From Lachnospiraceae bacterium C7 (GTDB lineage Bacteria > Bacillota > Clostridia > Lachnospirales > Lachnospiraceae): DNA of 32,756 nt. The notes below the pieces were generated by a model. It made no database searches. It had not been told where the DNA came from and was given only the letters and a program-made list of their open reading frames with translations. Positions 15,574 to 22,124 of the stretch are shown here, piece after piece. The translations under genes and the position numbers were made by a program. The stretch's first letter is position 1. Every line of letters starts with the position of its first letter. The stretch is taken from the NCBI GenBank assembly GCA_900113385.1, contig FOPE01000033.1:1-32756 (forward strand). Reading direction: 5' to 3'.

Positions 15574-16830
15574 TTATAAAGTTTTTCTGTTAATGAAGTT
15601 TGTTTTGTATTTTGAATAAATAATTTTTTGGCTTGTATATAAACCAAAATATCCTGAAAACATATAACTTAAAGCCACTGAAAGTAAGTAAAATGGCATG
15701 CCCTTATATCCGAACAACTCAAAACTAATTAGTAAAGAGGAAATTGGACAGTTTGTAACTCCACAAAAACATGATGCCATTCCGATTGCGGCACCAAATG
15801 AAGGATTAACACCGGCTAACATACCTACAAAACTTCCGAATGTGGCACCAATGAAAAATGATGGTACAATTTCGCCACCTTTAAAACCACATGATAAAGT
15901 GAAAGCAGTGAAAATAATTTTCAATAAGAAAGTATATGAATGTACATCACCTTGTAATGCTTTATTTATTGCAGCAATACCTGTACCGTTATATTCAGTA
16001 GTATGTAAAATTAAAGTTAATAATGTTACAGCACAACCACCAGTCATAATTCTGATGTAAGGATTTTTAATGTGTTTAGAGAAAAAGCCACCACTAAAAT
16101 GTAGTGTGACACAAAACAACATACTAACAAGTGCTGTTAAAATAGCAATTATACAACAAGTAATTACATTTGGTAAATTATATGTAATTACATGGATTTT
16201 ATAACCGTGAGGGACTATTCCCATCTGTAGTGCTACGGCATTAGCTACAAGAGAGCTAATTACACAAGGAACAAGGGCTGAGTAGTGCATAATACCAACA
16301 CTGACAACTTCTATAGAAAAAATAGCAGCAGCCATTGGTGTTCCAAATAAAGCAGAAAAAGCAGCACTCATACCACACATAATCATAATATGACAGTCAT
16401 CGTTATCAAAATGAAAAAGCTCACCAATTCCATTACCAAGGCTACCACCCATTTGAAGAGCAGCTCCTTCACGACCAGCAGAACCTCCAAATAAATGGGT
16501 GATTATTGTCGATATAAATATAAGAGGGGCCATTTTGACTGGGAGATTGTCGCCAGAATGTATGGCAGAAAGTACTAGATTAGTACCGGGATCCTTATCA
16601 TCTTTAAAGAGATGATAAATACCGATTATTAACAATCCACTTAAAGGCAAGAAAAAGATAAGCCAAGGATTTTTAAGACGGAAATTTGTGACATAGGTCA
16701 TACAGTAATAAAAAATAGATCCACATGAACCAACACTTAGACCAACAATTATGGAAAATAAAACCCATTTTATGGAAGCCTTACAACGTTGGTAATTATG
16801 AGAAATCTTGTGTTTGGTTATTTCGTTCAT
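15574..16830 (-). CDS. CLC-family anion channel/antiporter, probably CLC-F-like
   Basis: A 418-residue membrane protein with 10 or more hydrophobic segments. The gating Glu121 lies in GGSAGREGAALQMGG. This is the G-R-E-G-x-(x)-x-Q-M-G form seen in fluoride-exporting CLC-F proteins, rather than GREGP. The first anion loop reads DPGTNLV instead of GSGIP, and the third reads GFKGGEIVPSFFIGA. It lacks C-terminal CBS domains. It therefore may be a F-/H+ antiporter, or a divergent Cl-/H+ exchanger. No fluoride riboswitch is visible in its 235-nt upstream region. A minus-strand AAGGAG precedes the ATG at 16830. It is convergent with pulA and divergent from malQ, and has no functional link to either. 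Confidence 0.88.
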   Translation of the reverse strand: MNEITKHKISHNYQRCKASIKWVLFSIIVGLSVGSCGSIFYYCMTYVTNFRLKNPWLIFFLPLSGLLIIGIYHLFKDDKDPGTNLVLSAIHSGDNLPVKMAPLIFISTIITHLFGGSAGREGAALQMGGSLGNGIGELFHFDNDDCHIMIMCGMSAAFSALFGTPMAAAIFSIEVVSVGIMHYSALVPCVISSLVANAVALQMGIVPHGYKIHVITYNLPNVITCCIIAILTALVSMLFCVTLHFSGGFFSKHIKNPYIRIMTGGCAVTLLTLILHTTEYNGTGIAAINKALQGDVHSYTFLLKIIFTAFTLSCGFKGGEIVPSFFIGATFGSFVGMLAGVNPSFGAAIGMASCFCGVTNCPISSLLISFELFGYKGMPFYLLSVALSYMFSGYFGLYTSQKIIYSKYKTNFINRKTL

Positions 16831-16861
16831 GAAAAGACTCCTTTAAAATATTCTATATAAT

Positions 16862-16890
16862 ATAGTATCATAAAAATTAGTAAAAACCAA
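16862..16890 (-). promoter_or_regulatory. CLC gene promoter
   Basis: On the minus strand TTGGTT (16885-16890), a 17-nt spacer and TACTAT (16862-16867), giving a leader of about 25 nt. It is moderately close to consensus. Confidence 0.45.
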
Positions 16891-16945
16891 AAAAATAAGA
16901 AAAATATGTGAAATATTGTTGAAAAAACACGTAACTTTAAAAAAA

Positions 16946-16984
16946 TTTAATTAAAAGATTTAATTAAAAGATTTAATTAAAAAA
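16946..16984. repeat. 13-bp tandem repeat, three copies
   Basis: TTTAATTAAAAGA occurs at 16946-16958 and 16959-16971, with a third copy ending AAA at 16972-16984. The array ends 11 nt upstream of the malQ -35 box, so it could act as an UP-like A/T element whose strength depends on copy number. It is the second three-copy 13-bp array in this window, with an unrelated unit. Confidence 0.85.
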
Positions 16985-16995
16985 ATAAATATAAG

Positions 16996-17024
16996 TTGCA
17001 AATAAATAATAAGTAAAATATAAT
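16996..17024 (+). promoter_or_regulatory. malQ promoter
   Basis: TTGCAA (16996-17001), a 17-nt spacer and TATAAT (17019-17024), with a predicted start near 17031 at the first base of the shared 20-nt element. Confidence 0.75.
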
Positions 17025-17030
17025 TATTAT

Positions 17031-17050
17031 AGTACGAAAAAAAACGAAAA
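17031..17050. promoter_or_regulatory. Shared 20-nt element, malQ copy
   Basis: AGTACGAAAAAAAACGAAAA is identical to the pullulanase copy at 13403-13422, and is followed directly by the GAGGA ribosome site. Its position at +1 suits repressor binding or an mRNA 5' element. Confidence 0.6.
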
Positions 17051-17065
17051 GAGGACGCTGGATAG

Positions 17066-18583
17066 ATGAGAAATAGTGGAATTTTAATGCCAATATCAGC
17101 GTTACCATCTGCATATGGTATTGGCACAATGGGAAAGGTTGCTAGAAAATTTGTAGATTATTTAAAAAAGGCAGGACAAAGCTATTGGCAGATTTTACCA
17201 ATAGGACCTACAAGTTATGGAGATTCTCCATATCAGTCTTTTTCAAGCTTTGCAGGCAATCCGTATTTTATAGATTTAGAGTTACTTATAAAAAAAGGTC
17301 TATTAAAAAAAGAAGAATGTGATGCATATGAATGGGGAGATAATGAGCATTACGTAGATTATGGAATTATATATAAATCACGTTATAAGGTTCTTAGAAT
17401 GGCTGGAGAACGTTTTTTGCAAAATCCACCTGTAGAATATAAAAGATTTTGTGAGGATAAAAAAGATTGGCTAGAGGACTATGCACTTTTTATGGCATTA
17501 AAAGATGCAAATGATGGAATAGCATGGTTTGAGTGGGATGATTCATTGAAATTTAGAGATGAATCAGCAATAGAAAATGCAAAAGAAAAATATAAAGAAG
17601 ATATTAAGTTTTATAAGTTTTTACAATACGCTTTTTTCCAGCAGTGGACTGAATTAAAAGCTTATGCCAACAAAAATAATATAGAGATTATCGGAGATAT
17701 TCCTATTTACGTATCTGCAGATAGCGCAGATGTTTGGGCAAATCCACAGCAATTTTACTTGGACGAGGATTTGAAGCTAATAGAAGTGGCAGGTTGCCCA
17801 CCAGATGCATTTTCAGAAGACGGTCAATTATGGGGAAATCCATTATTTAGATGGGATGTTATGAAAAAAGATGGATATTCTTGGTGGGTTAGAAGAATCA
17901 AAGCCATGTCTCAATTATATAATATTATTAGGATAGATCATTTTAGAGGATTTGATTCTTACTACGCAATTCCAGCTAAGGATGATACAGCTAAAAATGG
18001 CAAATGGAAAGAAGGACCTGGAATGGATTTGTTTAAGGTCCTTGAAAAAAAATTAGGTAAATTGCCTATTATTGTTGAAGATCTAGGTTACCTTACTCCT
18101 TCTGTAAAAAAATTATTAAAGGATTCTGGATTCCCTGGAATGAAAGTATTACAATTTGCCTTTGGTGGAGATAGTGAAAATGAATATTTGCCACATAATT
18201 ATCAAAAACACTGTGTAGTATATACAGGAACTCATGATAATGACACAATATTAGGGTGGTTGTCAACAGCAGAGCCTGAAGTTGTTAAACATGCAGAAAA
18301 ATATTTGAATTTAACAAAAAAAGAAGGATATAACTGGGGTGTTATGAGAGGCGCACTTTCTTCAGTGGCAGATACATGTATTTTAACAATGCAAGATATT
18401 ATAGGCTTAGGAGCTGAAGGCCGAATCAATACACCATCGACATTAGGAGAAAACTGGAAGTGGAGAGCAACAGAAAAAGAATTAGGTATAACGACAAGAA
18501 AAAAATTGTACAATTATACACAAATGTATGGCAGATTAAATCCACAATGCACTAAAAAGGATAAAAAAACAACTGAAAAATAG
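17066..18583 (+). CDS. malQ: 4-alpha-glucanotransferase (amylomaltase, GH77)
   Basis: A 505-residue cytosolic enzyme that transfers maltooligosyl units between alpha-1,4-glucans, making longer chains and free glucose. The nucleophile is Asp291 in RIDHFRG, the acid/base Glu338 in VEDLGYLTP and the transition-state stabiliser Asp391 in GTHDND. The N-terminus RNSGILMPISALPS and the SPYQSFSSFAGNPYFI motif are characteristic. Length is normal for the family. GAGGA at 17051-17055 precedes ATG 17066. It has its own promoter with the element shared with pulA, so debranching and disproportionation are probably induced together. Confidence 0.96.
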   Translation: MRNSGILMPISALPSAYGIGTMGKVARKFVDYLKKAGQSYWQILPIGPTSYGDSPYQSFSSFAGNPYFIDLELLIKKGLLKKEECDAYEWGDNEHYVDYGIIYKSRYKVLRMAGERFLQNPPVEYKRFCEDKKDWLEDYALFMALKDANDGIAWFEWDDSLKFRDESAIENAKEKYKEDIKFYKFLQYAFFQQWTELKAYANKNNIEIIGDIPIYVSADSADVWANPQQFYLDEDLKLIEVAGCPPDAFSEDGQLWGNPLFRWDVMKKDGYSWWVRRIKAMSQLYNIIRIDHFRGFDSYYAIPAKDDTAKNGKWKEGPGMDLFKVLEKKLGKLPIIVEDLGYLTPSVKKLLKDSGFPGMKVLQFAFGGDSENEYLPHNYQKHCVVYTGTHDNDTILGWLSTAEPEVVKHAEKYLNLTKKEGYNWGVMRGALSSVADTCILTMQDIIGLGAEGRINTPSTLGENWKWRATEKELGITTRKKLYNYTQMYGRLNPQCTKKDKKTTEK

Positions 18584-18664
18584 ATGATAAAGATAAAAAA
18601 ATAGTCAAAACGCAAAATAAACACAAAAAAATTTAAAAAAGTACTAGTAAAATGACTGTAATTT

Positions 18665-18673
18665 TGTTATAAT
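18665..18673 (+). promoter_or_regulatory. Extended -10 promoter of the YczE-like gene
   Basis: TGTTATAAT is an extended -10 (TG-N-TATAAT) with only a weak -35 (TAGTAA, 18645-18650). Predicted start is near 18680, about 84 nt before the start codon. Confidence 0.6.
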
Positions 18674-18683
18674 ATCTTTCATG

Positions 18684-18732
18684 TCGCTCTTAGCGGAAAA
18701 TGACGTTTTTTGACGGATAATGAAAAGAGCGA
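18684..18732 (+). promoter_or_regulatory. Hairpin in the leader of the YczE-like gene
   Basis: TCGCTCTT (18684-18691) pairs with AAGAGCGA (18725-18732), enclosing 33 nt that contain two TGACG repeats. It occupies most of the predicted 5' UTR. No known riboswitch consensus was recognised, and no U-tract follows. Confidence 0.4.
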
Positions 18733-18763
18733 ATAAAATGTTTTTTTGGAGGATATTTAAGAA

Positions 18764-19411
18764 ATGAAAGAATTCATTAGCGGTTTATATAATAAGCCAC
18801 ATATGTTAAGAAGGATATTAATGTGTTTTGTAGCAGTGTGCATTATTGGATTTTGTGTTTATTGGTTAAATGCAGTAAATTTTGGTAATGATCCTTGTTC
18901 TACTATGAATTTTGGTATAATTGATAAAATAGGTTTAAGCTTAGGCGTTTGGCAAGCTATTTTTAATTCTATTTTATTTTTAATTGTAATCTTTATAGAT
19001 AAATCAGGTATTGGTTTTGGTACAGTATTAAACATGTTTTTAGTAGGTTTTTCTAATGATTTTATGAAAATGATTATGGAAAAATACTTCCCAAACATTG
19101 ATCCAATTCACTTACCTTTCAATGTTAGAGTAGCAGTTATGTTAGGTGTAATCGTTGTATTTGTCTTCATGGTAGCCGTATATATGGCAGTTGATCTTGG
19201 TACAGCACCATATGATGCTATTCCTATCATTATTGCTAAGAAACAAGATAAAGTATCATTTAAATATGTTCGAATCATTTTCGACTTTACAGCAGTTGCA
19301 ATTGGTTTTAGTTTAGGATCAACAATTGGTGTAGTTACGCTTATTATGGCCTTTACAATTGGACCAGTAGCAGAAGGTGTAAAAAAACATATAGTTAAGT
19401 TTGTTGAGTAA
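18764..19411 (+). CDS. YczE/YitT-like integral membrane protein
   Basis: A 215-residue protein with about five hydrophobic spans (near 17-35, 60-78, 85-100, 122-142, 168-205). It resembles the YczE family, with the NFGNDPCSTM turn after the first span and the DLGTAPYDAIP turn later, two matching glycine/proline re-entrant motifs suggesting an internal duplication. Biochemical function of the family is unknown. The ribosome site is GGAGG about 12 nt upstream of ATG 18764. It is a single-gene unit, with an extended -10 promoter and a hairpin terminator at 19519. Confidence 0.75.
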   Translation: MKEFISGLYNKPHMLRRILMCFVAVCIIGFCVYWLNAVNFGNDPCSTMNFGIIDKIGLSLGVWQAIFNSILFLIVIFIDKSGIGFGTVLNMFLVGFSNDFMKMIMEKYFPNIDPIHLPFNVRVAVMLGVIVVFVFMVAVYMAVDLGTAPYDAIPIIIAKKQDKVSFKYVRIIFDFTAVAIGFSLGSTIGVVTLIMAFTIGPVAEGVKKHIVKFVE

Positions 19412-19425
19412 TTATAATGCAAAAG

Positions 19426-19462
19426 AGTTTTAAATAAATTTGAGATTAGTTTTAAATAAATT
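19426..19462. repeat. 15-bp direct repeat
   Basis: AGTTTTAAATAAATT occurs at 19426-19440 and exactly again at 19448-19462, a 22-bp period just after the YczE-like gene. It has no evident role. Confidence 0.7.
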
Positions 19463-19518
19463 CAAAGTATATAGTCAAAATAGGTTGACTAATTGAAAAA
19501 AATATTTGACAATAAAGT

Positions 19519-19550
19519 AAGGTCTATGCTTCTAGCATAGGCCTTTGTTG
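19519..19550 (+). terminator. Hairpin terminator after the YczE-like gene
   Basis: AAGGTCTATGCT pairs with AGCATAGGCCTT (12 bp, one wobble) with a 3-nt loop. The tail is TTTGTTG, weaker than a pure T-run. Read-through into the PNP gene is possible, since no clear promoter is seen after it. Confidence 0.75.
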
Positions 19551-19576
19551 AATATAAATGAAAGGGAGGGTTTTAT

Positions 19577-20410
19577 ATGAACCAAGTTTATGAAAAGTTA
19601 ATGAGATGTTATGAAAGTGTAAAGTCAAAAGTAAATTTTGAGCCTAAAGTGGCACTTGTTTTAGGATCGGGTTTAGGAAACTATGGAGAAAAAATCAAAG
19701 TAGTGCAAACACTTGATTATCATGAAATAGATGGCTTTCCAGTATCCACTGTACAAGGCCATAAGGGACAGTTTATATTTGGATATATTGGAGAGGTTCC
19801 AGTTGTATGTATGCAAGGACGTGTACATTATTATGAGGGCTATGCAATGGAAGATGTAGTTCTTCCAACAAGATTAATGAAAATGATGGGAGCAAAAGTT
19901 TTGTTTTTAACAAATGCTGCTGGTGGAATTTTACAAGGAATGCGCCCAGGTGATTTGATGCTTATAACTGACCAAATTGCGTCATTTGTACCTTCACCAT
20001 TGATTGGAGAAAACATTAAAGAATTAGGAACTAGATTCCCGGATATGTCTAATATTTATGATAAGGATTTACAGCAGATTGTTAGAAAACATGCTGCTAT
20101 TAATGATATTCCAATTAGAGAAGGTGTATACATTCAGTTTACAGGCCCACAATATGAAAGCCCAAGTGAAATTGCAATGAGTAGACTTTTAGGGGCAGGA
20201 GCAGTAGGCATGAGTACAGCATGTGAAGCAGTAGCTGCCAATCATATGGGAATGAAAATAGTAGGAATATCACTAATTTCAAACCTAGCAGCAGGATTAT
20301 CAACAGTCCCACTTACTCATGAAGAAATTCAAGCAAGTGCAAAAGAGACAGAACCAAAATTCCAAAAATTGGTAACGGAAACTATAAAAGAAATAGGAAC
20401 ATTGATATAA
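19577..20410 (+). CDS. punA: Purine nucleoside phosphorylase (trimeric type)
   Basis: A 277-residue cytosolic enzyme that splits purine nucleosides with phosphate to base and ribose-1-phosphate. GSGLG near residue 30 binds phosphate. GRVHYYEGY (His84), NAAGG and GPQYESPSE (Glu194) are family motifs. Asn236 in SLISNLAAG corresponds to the Asn that selects 6-oxopurines, so inosine- and guanosine-type substrates are expected. AAGGGAGGG precedes ATG 19577. The deaminase gene follows after 14 nt, giving a two-step salvage operon. In this context 5'-methylthioinosine is a possible substrate besides inosine; that is inference. Confidence 0.94.
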   Translation: MNQVYEKLMRCYESVKSKVNFEPKVALVLGSGLGNYGEKIKVVQTLDYHEIDGFPVSTVQGHKGQFIFGYIGEVPVVCMQGRVHYYEGYAMEDVVLPTRLMKMMGAKVLFLTNAAGGILQGMRPGDLMLITDQIASFVPSPLIGENIKELGTRFPDMSNIYDKDLQQIVRKHAAINDIPIREGVYIQFTGPQYESPSEIAMSRLLGAGAVGMSTACEAVAANHMGMKIVGISLISNLAAGLSTVPLTHEEIQASAKETEPKFQKLVTETIKEIGTLI

Positions 20411-20424
20411 AGGAGTTACACTAG

Positions 20425-21729
20425 ATGAATATTCGTTTTTATAATGCTAGAGTACTTGTTCAAGACCAGAATCAAAAATTTCAAGTGATTAATGGTGAAG
20501 TATGGGTTGAAGGCAACAAAATTATATATGTCGGAGATGGTTCTGACACAGATAAAGTTATTAAAAAAAATGAGATAATAATATGGCAGAGAGAAGTAGA
20601 TGTAAAGAAAAATCTTTTGATGCCAGGTTTTAAAAATGCCCATACACATACCGCAATGACATTTTTAAGATCATATGCAGATGATGTGCCACTTCAAGTA
20701 TGGCTAAACGATCATATTTTTCCAAAAGAAGCAATGCTTAAAGAAGAAGAGGCTTATTATTTAAATATACTTGGAATCATGGAATATTTAACTAGTGGAA
20801 TAACTAGTGGATTTGATATGTATTTATATCCATATGCAACAGCAAAAGCAGCAGTTGATACGGGATTTAGAACAGTTATTACATCTGGACTTAATAATTT
20901 TTCTTCATCAATAGAAGAAGTAGAAGAACAATGCCATAAAATAAATGAAATGTCGGATTTAGTTTCATTTGTACCAGGCTTCCACGCAGAGTATACATGC
21001 TCAAAAGAATTATTAACTGATTTAGCTAATTTAGCAAACAAGTTACATTTACCTGTATGGACACACAATTCTGAAACTGCATTAGAAGTAAAAGAATGTA
21101 AAGAAAGATGGGGAATGTCTCCAACAAAATTCACAGATTCTCTTGGAATGTACGAATATGGTGGAGGTGGCTATCATTGTATTTGGATGGATGACACAGA
21201 CTATGAAATTTTTAAAAAACATAACATGTCTATGATTACTTGTCCAGCATCTAATGCCAAATTAAATGATGGAGTTGCTCCACTTAAGAAATTCTTCGAT
21301 GAAGGAATCAATGTAGGAATCGGTACAGATGGCCCATCAAGTAATAACTGCTTAGATATGTTTAGAGAAATGTTTTTGGCCTCAGGGTTATCGAAACTAA
21401 AGGAAAAAGATGCTAATAGTATTAGCGCCGAAGATATTCTTAGAATGGCAATTTCAGGCGGTGCTAAAGCAATGTGTTTAGACGATTGTGATAGCATAGC
21501 AGTTGGTAAAAAAGCAGATATTATAATGATTGATTTGCAACAACCAAATATGCAGCCAATTAATAATATAGTTAAAAATATTGTATATAGCGGAAGCAAA
21601 GTAAATGTAAAAATGACTATGGTTGACGGAAATATATTGTATGAAGACTACAAATTTAACATTGGTTTTGATCCAATTGAAATATATGAAAAAGCAAACC
21701 GCATAATTGGTAGAATGGATAAAAAATAA
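20425..21729 (+). CDS. mtaD: Amidohydrolase: 5'-methylthioadenosine/S-adenosylhomocysteine deaminase-like
   Basis: A 434-residue metal-dependent hydrolase. Metal ligands of the MTA/SAH deaminase subgroup are present: His73 and His75 in NAHTHTAM, His214 in THNSE and Asp302 in GTDGPSSNN, with His187 in GFHAEYTC and catalytic-region His251. The LRSYADDVPLQVWL segment after the first motif, and CPASNAKL...GVAPL, also fit. Expected reaction: MTA to methylthioinosine, or SAH to S-inosylhomocysteine, plus ammonia. A flanking beta-sandwich is formed by both termini. The AAAGGAG ribosome site lies about 10 nt upstream. Its close coupling to PNP supports a nucleoside salvage role. Other guanine/cytosine-type deaminases are less likely. 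Confidence 0.88.
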   Translation: MNIRFYNARVLVQDQNQKFQVINGEVWVEGNKIIYVGDGSDTDKVIKKNEIIIWQREVDVKKNLLMPGFKNAHTHTAMTFLRSYADDVPLQVWLNDHIFPKEAMLKEEEAYYLNILGIMEYLTSGITSGFDMYLYPYATAKAAVDTGFRTVITSGLNNFSSSIEEVEEQCHKINEMSDLVSFVPGFHAEYTCSKELLTDLANLANKLHLPVWTHNSETALEVKECKERWGMSPTKFTDSLGMYEYGGGGYHCIWMDDTDYEIFKKHNMSMITCPASNAKLNDGVAPLKKFFDEGINVGIGTDGPSSNNCLDMFREMFLASGLSKLKEKDANSISAEDILRMAISGGAKAMCLDDCDSIAVGKKADIIMIDLQQPNMQPINNIVKNIVYSGSKVNVKMTMVDGNILYEDYKFNIGFDPIEIYEKANRIIGRMDKK

Positions 21730-21838
21730 GTTAGAGTAACTTACAATCATTTTATTGCAATATGCTAAATTGACTAAATATTTATGTCGATTAAAGTATT
21801 GTAGTAGAAGTTTTATTAGTTAAAACCCAAAACACACA

Positions 21839-21867
21839 TTGAAATCTTTAGCAAGTTCATATATAAT
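21839..21867 (+). promoter_or_regulatory. Promoter of the small membrane protein gene
   Basis: TTGAAA (21839-21844), a 17-nt spacer and TATAAT (21862-21867). An inverted repeat AAAACCCA (21822-21829) / TGGGTTTT (21879-21886) encloses the promoter. Confidence 0.7.
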
Positions 21868-21925
21868 TAACTAAGTTATGGGTTTTTAAACAGTTTTATG
21901 ATTTACATTTAAGGAGGAACCTATT

Positions 21926-22066
21926 ATGATGAGTGTATTACAATCACTTGGAAATTATTTAGCTGAGATGGCACTTTTACTTGTTTGTGCATTTGTATCA
22001 GGTGCATTAGGAATTGCCCTCAGAAAAAGAAAAAATAATAAAATAAAAGATGACGTTATTGACTAA
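21926..22066 (+). CDS. 46-residue single-span membrane protein, unknown function
   Basis: This short frame has excellent gene signals: a consensus promoter at 21839-21867 and AAGGAGGAA at 21911-21919, 6 nt before ATG 21926. The peptide begins MMSVLQSLGNYLAEM. A hydrophobic stretch rich in Leu, Val, Ala and Gly follows (about residues 13-32), then a strongly basic RKRKNNK segment and an acidic end KDDVID. The charge pattern predicts one membrane helix with a cytosolic C-terminus. I do not recognise a family. It lies 58 nt upstream of alaS with no terminator between, so it may be co-transcribed with it. It could be a small regulatory or membrane-stress peptide. Confidence 0.75.
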   Translation: MMSVLQSLGNYLAEMALLLVCAFVSGALGIALRKRKNNKIKDDVID

Positions 22067-22124
22067 TAAATAACGGACTAAAAAGCAACTAAATTGTTGC
22101 AAAAGTTTTGGAGGAAAGTTTGTC

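Noticed and set aside
16831-17065. Fluoride riboswitch for the CLC gene
   Set aside because: The minus-strand leader is short and AT-rich, and has no GATGG/ACC-type conserved elements of that class.
18684-18732. Guanidine-II (mini-ykkC) riboswitch, suggested by two ACG motifs
   Set aside because: The ACG motifs are not in the loops of two small hairpins, as that class requires.
22067-22124. T-box leader for alaS
   Set aside because: Only 58 nt lie between the genes and there is no T-box sequence, specifier domain or terminator-antiterminator pair.
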